Part shown: piece by piece, positions 1-9,900 of the stretch
Position numbering within the stretch: position 1 is the stretch's first letter
Layout: the number at the start of each line of letters is the position of its first letter
NCBI GenBank assembly: GCA_964036275.1
Contig: OZ038434.1
Coordinates: 38,091,279 to 38,155,278 of the forward strand
Direction: 5' to 3'
From: Litoditis marina
Lineage: Eukaryota > Nematoda > Chromadorea > Rhabditida > Rhabditidae
DNA length: 64,000 nt
Made by a program: the position numbers and the translations under genes
Notes under the pieces: model-generated
What the model saw: only the letters and a program-made list of their open reading frames with translations
The model's database searches: none
Told to the model about the DNA's origin: nothing

Positions 1-550
1 GCGAACCCGTGGTAGATCCGCAGTAAACGTGCAGTAAACCCGCAGTAGATTCATAGTAAACTATTCAAAAGTGCGTGCTTCGTGTGGAAATGCAATATTA
101 TAACTCAAAAACTGAAGGGATAAACGTATCGGAGATTATACAAATCAGTTTCGAGAAAATGAGCAGATAATTTTTTTTTCAAGTCGGACAGTTCAACTTT
201 TTTTCGATCGTTATGATGAGTTCCTGACAACTGCATTTCTACAATATGAGTATTCAATTGTTTAAAATGGAATGAATTGACATTTTACTTAGCAAATCAT
301 GATGGAAAACCATATAATGGAAATTTAAGAGAAGAACTTTCATAGTTATGGCTCATAACTTCAATTTCTTTACCGAATCATGATTGTCCAAAAATTTGTT
401 CCGATATCCTGATGTACAACTAATATTCATGCATATTGGAAAATTGAATGCATTTTCACCCTTAAAAACGAATTTTGAGAAAAAATATTTTCCGTCCTTA
501 CTTAGGTACGGACTTCTCCATCACTAATCGTTGAGGTTTCAGTTCATTTC
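1..550. other. No gene seen; AT-rich upstream of SL1 locus
   Basis: I see no coding exon on either strand. The first 60 bases hold loose copies of a GCAGTAAAC/GCAGTAGA motif that recurs around the palindrome at 750-803, so this is probably the edge of a repeat. The rest is AT-rich sequence with no recognised signal. Confidence 0.4.
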
Positions 551-655
551 GGTTTAATTACCCAAGTTTGAGGTACTTTTCGAGAACAGAAAGGTATTCT
601 ATTCTCCTTTGACGTTGATAGGGAGCATGGAGCGCTCCTATTGCGTTAAATGAAA
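551..655 (+). ncRNA. SL1 spliced-leader RNA gene or pseudogene
   Basis: Bases 551-572 match the nematode SL1 leader at all 22 positions, beginning GGTTTAATTACC and ending AAGTTTGAG, and are followed at once by GT, the donor used in trans-splicing. A chance 22-base match in 64 kb is negligible. Further on, ATAGGGAGC and GCGCTCCTAT (about 618-643) can form a terminal stem. I do not find a clear Sm-binding site of the AATTTTTGG type between leader and stem, and no 5S rRNA gene lies next to it, unlike the tandem SL1/5S units of C. elegans. It may therefore be a dispersed or dead copy. The 3' end given is approximate. Confidence 0.6.
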
Positions 656-749
656 CTATTTTTTTGAAAAAGTATTATTTTAGATTATTTGGGTAGATTT
701 GAATATCAATTAGTTTACTGCGCAGTTACTGCGGGTTCACTGCAGATTT

Positions 750-803
750 ACTGCCGATTTACCCCTGGTAGTACCGCGGTACTACCAGGGGTGAATCGGC
801 AGT
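750..803. repeat. 54-bp near-perfect palindrome
   Basis: Two 27-base arms meet at CCGCGG (centre between 776 and 777) with one mismatch (T/G at 760/793). Weaker symmetry continues outward to about 715 and 840, where CTGCAGTAACT-like words recur. It is probably the core of a short palindromic transposable element. Confidence 0.7.
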
Positions 804-948
804 CAAACCGGGGTAGAACTGCAGTAACTTTGCTGTCAATTAGCGGTTTTTATTTCCCTGTGACGATTCAAAGATCTGTTGTGTCTCAATCTGTTGTTAT
901 TGACATATATGGATAATGAATTATAATGAACATCGACATGAAACTAAC

Positions 949-1491
949 TTCTCGCTTTCTCCAAACCAACATTTGGACAAATATGTCTTCTGAACTGTCG
1001 ACTCGTAACGAAATGCCCACTACAGTAGCCACAGCGAAGACGTTCCGAATGATGTAACCTGAAGGATGATAAAAAAATTTGATATAAAAGTACATCAATA
1101 TATTGATGGACGATCAACAGACAATTCATGAGGATTCCAATACAACAAAGCATCTTACCATTGAACTGACAATACACTCGACCTGTTTAAACGGCTACCG
1201 AATTTCGGTTACTTTCAGCTTACCAATACAGGTAAACAAAAAGAAGAGGTTACGTTAAACCAAAAACAGGTCATTTTCCGCCACAACATGCTTTCACTCA
1301 TTTGATATCACCTTTCATCAGACTATTTTTGACCTTCATTTCACTCACCTGATATGACCTTTGACCAAACGCATGCCACCCGTGAACTGACAATACGGGC
1401 ACTTGAAGAGGGAATGACCTCCCTTGCAGACCTCCCTGATTAGTTTGTTCCCCTTTGGTTTCCCAGAGCAGCTGGCTACATTGTCATCACC
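949..1491 (-). CDS. C2H2/C2HC zinc-finger gene, two internal exons
   Basis: Two exons on the minus strand join in phase. Exon a (1491-1349) follows an acceptor TTTCGCAG and ends in phase 2 at GTGAG. Exon b (1058-949) follows CCTTCAG and ends at GTTAG. Together they encode about 84 residues with a finger CPYC-x11-H-x3-H across the splice junction, then CGYC-x12-H-x-C, a C2HC-like finger. No start or stop exon is found: the 3' part may lie in 1-900 or beyond the window. Because exon a starts in phase 0, like the end of exon 11 (4590) of the neighbouring zinc-finger gene on the same strand, it could be an alternative 3' end of that gene. A small decayed copy of the CxYCQF segment lies near 1170. 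Confidence 0.55.
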
Positions 1492-1599
1492 CTGCGAAAG
1501 TAGCGTATAGCGGTGAACTTCTTCCCGAACCGATTCTTCCCGAAACACGAAAAGACAAAGGTGGAACCGGACCAATTTAATTAATTAATGCTAAAGTTC

Positions 1600-2090
1600 G
1601 TCGACTGCGTAACGTTTATTAGTGTTTGGTTCGGTTCATGTCGGTTTGAGTACGCAAATGGTTCCGGTTTCTTGCCGAAACAGCTGGTTCGAGAAGAGTC
1701 GGTTCGGAAAGAAATTTGCCCAAACAAACAGTGCCCATCTCAGAACGAGTGGCGGCAATGTTCTGCGATTCCCGAACTACAAAAGCGAGAGAGCATGGGT
1801 CATCCGTGACTGGTTACTCTATGACTTGCACACTCTATCATCGAGGACGCCATTAAATGGCTTGCTAATTGGCACGGGGTGTCTGTTGTCCGAGTATAAA
1901 AGTTGTAGTTTGGTCTTTTTCAAACACAGCACAATTCCATAGTTTCGTCCAGAATGCATCGAATCAAACTACAAGCACGGCGCTTGGGATAAAACTGACG
2001 CTCTTCAGAAAAATGAACAGGGTCTAATCGGTGTAAGACGTAGAGGAATCAAACTACAAATACAGCAGTTTTGACAACGGTCTCTGTCTG
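1600..2090. other. Repeat-derived sequence, no gene
   Basis: The stretch around 1620-1720 is rich in TTCGGTTCG/GAACCG words like those of the inverted repeat at 6692-7014. Two half copies of the palindromic element arm (ATCAAACTACAA) occur near 1966 and 2048. Open frames here are short and lack splice signals. Confidence 0.4.
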
Positions 2091-2097
2091 CTTTGCC

Positions 2098-2295
2098 TAT
2101 AGTCGTCGCCAACGGAACGGCGGGAGGGTACTTTATATCTCAATCTTCGCTGTGTAAGCACGCATATCCTCGATTCCAAACATTGCCGGTTGTGTTCTCT
2201 AATAGCGCAGTGGTTAGCACAGTGCTACGAATCTTTTGCTCGCAGGTTCGATTCCGGCGAGCGACAGAAGTTTATAAATTTGGCACCCACTATAG
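2098..2295 (+). mobile_element. TIR element with tRNA-like core, type I
   Basis: This about 200-bp unit begins TATAGTCGTCGCC and ends GGCACCCACTATA, ends that are imperfect inverted repeats. In its middle lies a tRNA-like segment with an A-box (TAGCGCAGTGGTTAGC) and a B-box (GGTTCGATTCC). Related copies lie at 54840-55031 and 61485-61678 in reverse orientation, and a fragment near 32400-32460. The cloverleaf is not intact, so this is a tRNA-derived mobile element and not a tRNA gene. Confidence 0.6.
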
Positions 2296-2623
2296 AGCGA
2301 CCAACATTTTGAATGGGGTCGAGTGTTCCGGAATGCACCAAAAACCGCTGGGATCAAACTACAAATACAGCTGGGTGCTTCAAAGACACTGACCTAATCA
2401 AATTATGATTCATTTGCTCCATCCATAACATTCATATGCAATAGTTCAACTCATTGTAACGAACACATGACTGTTACCCATAGAATAGAATAATTTATTG
2501 AAATCGTAGATGAGTTCAAAAGTGTGATTACATTGTGGTGTTTGTAGTTTGGTCACGGTGCACTTACGGTAATCCGATATTTATACTGTGGGCAGATCAA
2601 ACTTCAGTTCCTACCTTTGGGAA

Positions 2624-2990
2624 AGTTGAAGTATCGCCCCCCACTTTAGTTGAGTCCCCCCCCCGTAGCACTTCAACCCCCCACCCAAGCTAAGACCTGA
2701 AAATCTAGGAGAGGGGGGGGGGGTCAAAATTCAACTTCGACATTTACTATTTACCCCCCACTTGGGTCGGCGGGGGGTAGAACTTCAATGGTGGGGGGGG
2801 GTCAAACTTTAACGAGTGGGGGGCTGAATTTCAATACCGGAAATGTTTACTTTTTACCCCCCACCCTCAAACTTTTGTATTGCAGGTGATAAATTGAATT
2901 ATAACCCCCGGTGGGGAGGGTCAAACTACAATTCCCCAAACGCAATACAAATTCAGAACGGTGGGGGGTAAAAAGTCAATGTTCCCCTAC
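2624..2990. repeat. Interspersed element made of G and C homopolymer runs
   Basis: About 370 bp in which runs of six or more C or G alternate with spacers of the AGTTGAAGT type. The same unit appears in reverse complement at 51540-51925 with conserved spacer order (for example AAATAGTAAATGTCGAAGTT), so it is an interspersed element and not a simple repeat. Shorter relatives occur at 11480-11790 and 53660-53770. Confidence 0.7.
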
Positions 2991-3057
2991 CTTTTTCACG
3001 AACGTAAGTAACGGTTTCGCTCTGTCCAAAAGCATGTTTATACGTTGCCCTATCTCA

Positions 3058-3136
3058 GTGTTTGTAGTTTGATCTCGCCACTTTTTGGTGAAAATTTGTG
3101 AGCTACGGCGTGTTTAGAGATCAAACTACAACTAAG
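3058..3136. repeat. Short palindromic element (GTAGTTTGATC family)
   Basis: The arms TGTAGTTTGATCTCG and GAGATCAAACTACA face each other across a spacer of about 50 bp. It is one of at least twenty copies in this window; others lie near 15857, 19273, 27737, 28069, 29878, 30925, 48687, 49357, 53376, 54170, 56731, 57128, 57825, 58796, 59293, 59755, 60713 and 61705. Confidence 0.65.
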
Positions 3137-3139
3137 ATT

Positions 3140-3958
3140 TGGTCATTTCCTATATGACTGGTTCGTTGTAACAAAAAACGTACTATTTCAGTTTCTTCTT
3201 CGTCCATAGTTTCATTTGACTGCATCAGCGCTTCATACAAATCCATCTAAACATAATTTGAACTCTATATCATCCCTAAAGTTTAAAAGTTAAAACACAA
3301 CAAAACTGGATACCCCAGAACAATATAATCGAAAAACGTAAAACAATAAGGATCTGATATACAAGGATAGCGATGCAGCATTTATTAGACCATAAATATC
3401 CATACAAATACTGCAACAAAATCAGGCAACACTTGCCACAACAAAACATCAAATAATGGTCAACGTAGAAAACGTAAACAACCTAGATTCTGAGAGAACA
3501 ATGGGAAACACGACATAGTTATACTTTTGGACCCAAATCAAAATTTCAAATGGGATGAGAAACGAAACTACAACAAAAATAAACACCGTGATTGACCACA
3601 TTGAGTGGACTGAGATTTTACAGAGCTAAACACTTTCTTTTCACTAAAAGTTCTAAGTAACAATTATTCCAAATGGGTCTTTTTACTAATCTCGCACCAC
3701 CCTATTACCTCAACTGCGCTTCAAGGCGTTAAAGAACGAGTTTACAGCGAAAAATAGTTTAATTACCGATAACCGTATACAAAGTTCTACTATGTGAAAT
3801 ACGTGAAAGATACTCCAAATAGATGCATATCTCAATATTACACAAAGTCTCACAACGTGAAAATTACTGCAAAGAAAGATGTATATTTCATTATTACAAA
3901 AGTACTAATACGTGAAATACGTGAAACATACTCTGAAATAGTGCATATTTGTCTCATT
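3140..3958. other. AT-rich 3' flank of the zinc-finger gene
   Basis: No exon is seen. Near 3797 and 3914 there is a loose direct repeat of the form ACGTGAAA-ATACTC. No clear AATAAA signal for the gene ending at 3959 was found within the first 150 bases after its stop. Confidence 0.35.
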
Positions 3959-6900
3959 CTATCTGTAGTGAACTCCGCCGTGATGCTGCATTTCCTGGTC
4001 GACCACATCAATCTGGTCATGGTCGTAATCAGCGTCAACTTCCTGAAGTATAATGGAATACTTTAAACTAATACATTTATTAGAGATAAATGTAACATCA
4101 TTACAGTAACTATTACTTGCTCTCGATTGGACACGTGATTCAGAAAAAAATGCTAATATATGAGTAAGCAAATCAGAAGACTCAGTCTACGATCGCACTA
4201 TAGGTGGCTAAAACTGAGTGGGAAGTGAGGGTTTCACTCATTAATTCGACTAATGTGAAAATTAGGGTAGTTCTATATCCCGATTTCAATAAAAAAGGGG
4301 TGGTTCAATGGAGCCACCAACAAAATCGCTCTTCGTTTGACCTGGCTGAATAAACCCATAACTATTCCTAAACTCATGCAATTAAAGAAGGACAATTAAC
4401 ATAATTCAATCGCACCGTTTCAGTCCTTTAACTGCAATACATTTTCGCAATCGCAGCCTTTCAGTCCTTTAAACTGCAATACATTTCCCACTTGCAGTTT
4501 AAACGACCGTTGACACGGGATTGGTCCACATAATCGTCCTACTTTAACGCAAAGTGCCTATAGACCATGCAAACAAAAGGTGTACTCACCAAATCCCTAT
4601 CCACCAGAAATGCGTCTTCTCCATGGTCTGGAATGACTCGAGCATACTCGCCGCTGACCAGACGAACCTGCAATGCAACGAATTACAATATTTAAAGACG
4701 AGAAAGCATTCTGCAAAGATATGTCAAAAAACACGTGTTCCGATGAGATATGACCTATTTGTTGACTCTACAACAAAAAAGACAGGATTCTTGTCAAAAA
4801 TGACAGAAACGCAGTTTGTTTTGCAATTTTTCTGGTTAACGAACCAAATTTAACCACCAAGTCCACAATCCACTACTTTGAGAGCCTCCTTTTCGGCTTC
4901 CTTTCCCAAGGTCCCCAACTAACAACTCAGAATCCACCATTTTGATACCGCCAACCACCATACCTCGATGAAACCGCTGGTAGTGTTTGGGCATCTTCAC
5001 TTTTCTGCCTATTCACTCAAGTTTCCGCACCAACCCCACCATTTTAATATTAACAGTACTAATCATAGTTTAAGCCCACCATTTTGATACCGCCATCCAT
5101 CATATCGCCATGGTCCCTTCGGTAGTGGTGTTGCGGCATCTTTACCGGTGCGGTGACCATTGTCTGAGGGGAGGCCATAGTCACGAACGTCTGCGCCGTG
5201 GCGTCGCGTTGAGATCTGAATAGGGATAAAGGGTCTATACATACACCGCCAAGGTTCTCTCATTTCTCCTGTAATCTCGAATACCCTGATGACCCAACCC
5301 TCTGAGAAAAACCCGAAAATTGTCTTGAATCAGGGTCGAAACGATTTTGGAATCAATCTTTTACTCATCACATTCATATAACTAGACCCACCTCTGTCTG
5401 GCGATGACCTCGGGCACCTTGAAGCGCATTCGATGGAATCGTTGCATGTGATGGAAGGCCGACTGCTGAATCTGCACCACACGCTCTTCGTTGAAGTCTT
5501 CCTGAAATTTGCGAAAATGCAGTGCGTTTTTCGATCAACGATGAAGGAGACATCGGGGTAGGTTCTGTTTTTTCTCCCACCGAGAGAACATTTCTAGCCA
5601 GCTGTGTGTTGTAGTTTGTACTAGTAGGGGCAAAACATTGTTCGAATTGTACTGAATTCGAAAATTTGATTTTTTTTCGAAATTTGAAATTTTTCGAAGC
5701 GAGGGAGACGGAAAATGTGTTGTCACACCTGGGTGTCCTCCTATTCAAAACGACCCTAACCATTGGAGTAAAAAAAATTAAAAATACTAACCCCCTCCCT
5801 GATCATGATGAACATGGCCTGGAAATACTTGTTCGCCTCCGCTTCCTTTTCGGCATTCAGCTCACGGATAAACTGAAACGATCAAAATAGAAACCACTCG
5901 GTTTTTGTAGTTTGAGTCTGTTTATAAATTTTGTAGTTTGACCCCGCGACCCTTGTAAGATGATTGTGCATTTAACACACAACCCTTACGGACCCGTTTT
6001 GCAATTGGTATATGTCAACATCAACATCCTATAACAATATTTATTTTGCTATAACTATAACCTATGAGCAATAAATCTTTATTATTAAAAAATCATAGAA
6101 TAATCACTAGAGAGAGACTACATTAGCGAGAAGCACCCATGTACTTTAATGACATACTGCCGTAGTAAAAGCTTACCTCTAACCAAGCAAATTTGTTTCT
6201 CAACGAAACTTTACAGGAAAAACCGTTTTCTCGCGTCAAAAACAATACGCTGAAAGTGATGAGTTCGTTCTTACTAACTGAATAATAGTAGAGGAAAACG
6301 AAAATAGGAACAAAAGCTAAAAACTAACATTCAAAGGCTTTCCCGCGTGCGTCGATTTCAAATGAGAAAGACATTCCTCCTCGGTATAGAAATACTCCTT
6401 CACACAATACATACATCGGTACGGGCGATATCTGAAATATACACGTACTTAGTGCTGAAAGAGGCATTACAGTAACAATTAAGCTTGATATATATTCTAG
6501 AAATTCGAGTTTTCTAGTTTTAAATATCAACAAACGTATATCTCATTTATCAAGGTTCTACCGCATTTCATCCACCGTGACCGCATCAATTCAACAAAGG
6601 CTCCTATTACGTGGCTAGCGTAATTTTTGTTTAGTTTGATAGTAGATAAGGGAATTTGAATAAATATTGAAAACTAGTCAATATAACACTTTTAAGGCGA
6701 ATTCACTGGAGAACCGGGTCCTTCCCGAACCAAACCGCGAACCGGTCACTGGAGAACCGAACCAACTGAACCGAACCAACTTTTGAACCGACCGGTTCTC
6801 CAGTGAATGCTTCGAACCGAACCAGCATTAATCATGAGTTAAACAAGCAAGTCGTAGACAAGGTCAAATGACTCTATCCCGGTTCGGTTCGAAGCATTCA

Positions 6901-9900
6901 CTGGAGAACCGGTCGGTTCAAAAGTCGGTTCGGTTGGTTTGGTTCGGTTCTCCAGTGACTGGTTCGCGATTCGGTTCGGGAAGGACCTGGTTCTCCAGTG
7001 AATTGGCCCACTTTTAACGCAAAACACGGAAATATTAAAATTACAAATTTGGAAATTGTACAATTTTCGACGATATAAATGACAAACTGACTTCAAGTGT
7101 GCATTCATGACGTGATACTCGAATGCGTGCCACGACTTCAACACAGAATGGCATTGCGTACAATATGGCATGCCCTTGTCATCTGAAAATGGGGAACTAT
7201 AATGTTCCTTTTCCTTTCAGCCATTATTGCAAATAAATCGATAAATATCTAACCTCGCAGAATATCGTATGCAGCATTGTCGGGGATAGTGTCACTTAAC
7301 GGGATGGGATGCGCTTCGAGCGAGATCGGAATGGCAAACTCGATCCCTGACTGAAAACGGAAATTCAAAGATGACTCCATTTGAATTGCACTTACTTAGA
7401 AAAGGCAGGAACCACAAACCACGGACAACTTTAAAGAAGGACGAGTATGTGGTCCAACCGCAACGCTTCAGTCCTTTAAACTGCAATACTTCATTCAATT
7501 GCAGTTTGAGGGACCATTGACACGGGATTGGTACACAGAATCGTCCTTCTTTATAACCGCGCAAGTGCCGAAAACCCTTTACCAATCTAATTCAATTGCT
7601 TGTGTTATAATGTTCCATGGTATAATAATAAAAGCGAGAGATTGCTTTTTGCTTTATTTTCAAACATTTAAAAAAGCAAGAACAAACCGGGTGCAATACG
7701 GTCGGTCTACCGGTTCTCCTCGCGGCTTCCGTGCGAGACAACGGCTCCCCGTCCACGCGGGGTGCTATCGGACGGCGACCTGCAACACCAACGAGTTATT
7801 TTTATTATTGAAACGAAAGCTCTCTCTCTCTCTATCTCTCTCTTTACCTCTCTCTATACAACTATACATTAACCCAATTGGACATCCCATCTTCCACAAC
7901 TAATTCTCAGAGCGGAAAATCACGTGTTCGATCGAAAATAAAGTATTATATTCGATTTGGATGAAAAAAAACCATGAAATACAATCATTTGAATCTGAGC
8001 TACAGAGAGGAGAGAGATGCATGAGGTCGGAGAAGCCGTACAATAATACTGATTTTGAAACTGTGAGTACGTATTCATGCATACCTCCTCAGGAACCAAT
8101 ATCGGGTGTTCGAACCGGTTCGTCTATAAATAAGGTCCTCTAGAACGAAAATACAGGTAAAGTAACTGATTTTGCAATCTGTAAAAAACCAACCTCTTCT
8201 ACCAGGTGCTCCGGGAATCCGCTGTTGGCCTTGTAGCAGATCTCTATCGTGAGCAATCAGTTCTAGAATTAGGATGTAGGTGATGATAATAGCTAATTGA
8301 TAGAAACAGGAGCAACGCTCAAATGTAAACCGAGATATTCGGAGGAATTCTCAAACTAGCCTTAATCCCGTGATTCCATTAAAAACTTATTAATTTTCAC
8401 TAACCATCTTTTCATAATGCCTCAGATCTCAACAGCCTTTTTCTCAGAGAAAACTTGAGTGTTCTAAAGACATTTTTGTACACGTGTTCTTATGAAACTG
8501 AACAACCACTAGCAGAGATTTGGAGTGTTTTCGATGAACTGAAAGTGGTGAAAAAACGCCTTGATTATTGATTGGCACGCTGCCAAGTCTCAGTGGGAAT
8601 GACCGGAACTATATCACGCGTTTATCGCTATCGGTATACTCTACGTATTTAAGATAAAACCTATGTAATAGCCTCGAAGTCCAGAAACGTTGTGATCACC
8701 ACTGTCTCCCGTGCTTATAAGTTATGACCAACCTTCCGGTGTTCTTTTTCTCCTCACGTAGATCTTTTTCGGCGGCGGGGCTCCGTCGAAGTGGTGCACT
8801 TTGTCCGAATGCATTGACGAACTCGGCTCATCATCGTCCACATTCACGTCCTGCAAGAGAAAGTTTGATGAAGTTGAAGACCACGTGTATCTTTAAAATT
8901 ATGCGGCGACTTACCAGCGCTCATTGAAAGGTATGAGGTATCAGTAGCCTGTTGTTATGGAGACGCTAACCAAAATTGCAATGCAAAAGTGGTGGGGTGA
9001 GCATTTCCCGGTATTAAGGCTGTCCAGTCTACATACTACATCCCATCTGTGAAACTCCATTCCCCACCCATCGAAGTTCAACCGATCTCCACGCATAGTT
9101 CTACTACTTCCAACTGCCGAGCTTGGGGTCAAACAGTGACACGGCGTTTAAACTCGGCTAAATTTTCGGATTGGGTTGCCTTATGTGCGTCGGCCGAAAT
9201 TCGAAATTTTCAAACGCGAATTTTTGCGGGAAAGCGCCCATCGCTGACGTGTTTTGCGTGCTAAGCGCTGGTGCGGATTTGGTGCATAAAGCAAAGGTCT
9301 ATAATAAAGAAAAGCTATGTATCTTGTATAACTCTTATGGGGGAGATCGCCTGTATGGACGATTTTCAGGATGGTCGTCTCAAGGGGTCGTGGAAAATGA
9401 AAAGGTCATGAAAATGGTTGTCTCTTATGAGTCGTCCATACCACCTCACTTGGAAAAACGAAAAAAGAAAGGAAAAACGGTCACCAAAATGGAGTATGTA
9501 GAGAGCGTCCATACCGCCTCATTTTCCAAAAATGATAAACTACCAGTAGTTACATTCCTTTCAACAACAATGGTTAACATTTTTATAAGTTTTGTTTCTT
9601 TTATTCCATTTAATGATAGATGAATATACCTTTTATTCTTTAGATACGTGAGATCAACGATCGGGATACTTATCAAAATTGTAATGAGCTCTTTTTGCCT
9701 TTATTTGGCAGTTGACTCAGAAACCGTATTACATTAGTCCTTAGATTCAGACAAAGCCAAGTATAGGCTTCTGAGTCATTAGTGATACTCATATGCAGGA
9801 ACGAAGTCAACTAATACGTCTAGATCGCACTCAGTAGTTTGCAGTAGTTTGCATTAAGTAGACTGCGGAAGTGTGGATGGAACTACAATCAGCCGTAGTA

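Noticed and set aside
2205..2265. tRNA gene
   Set aside because: A- and B-boxes are present, but the acceptor and anticodon stems do not pair; the segment belongs to a repeated element.
9171..9623. 150-codon frame on the plus strand
   Set aside because: It lies inside intron 2 of the minus-strand zinc-finger gene, has no recognisable domain, and overlaps repeated CGTCCATACC-type DNA.
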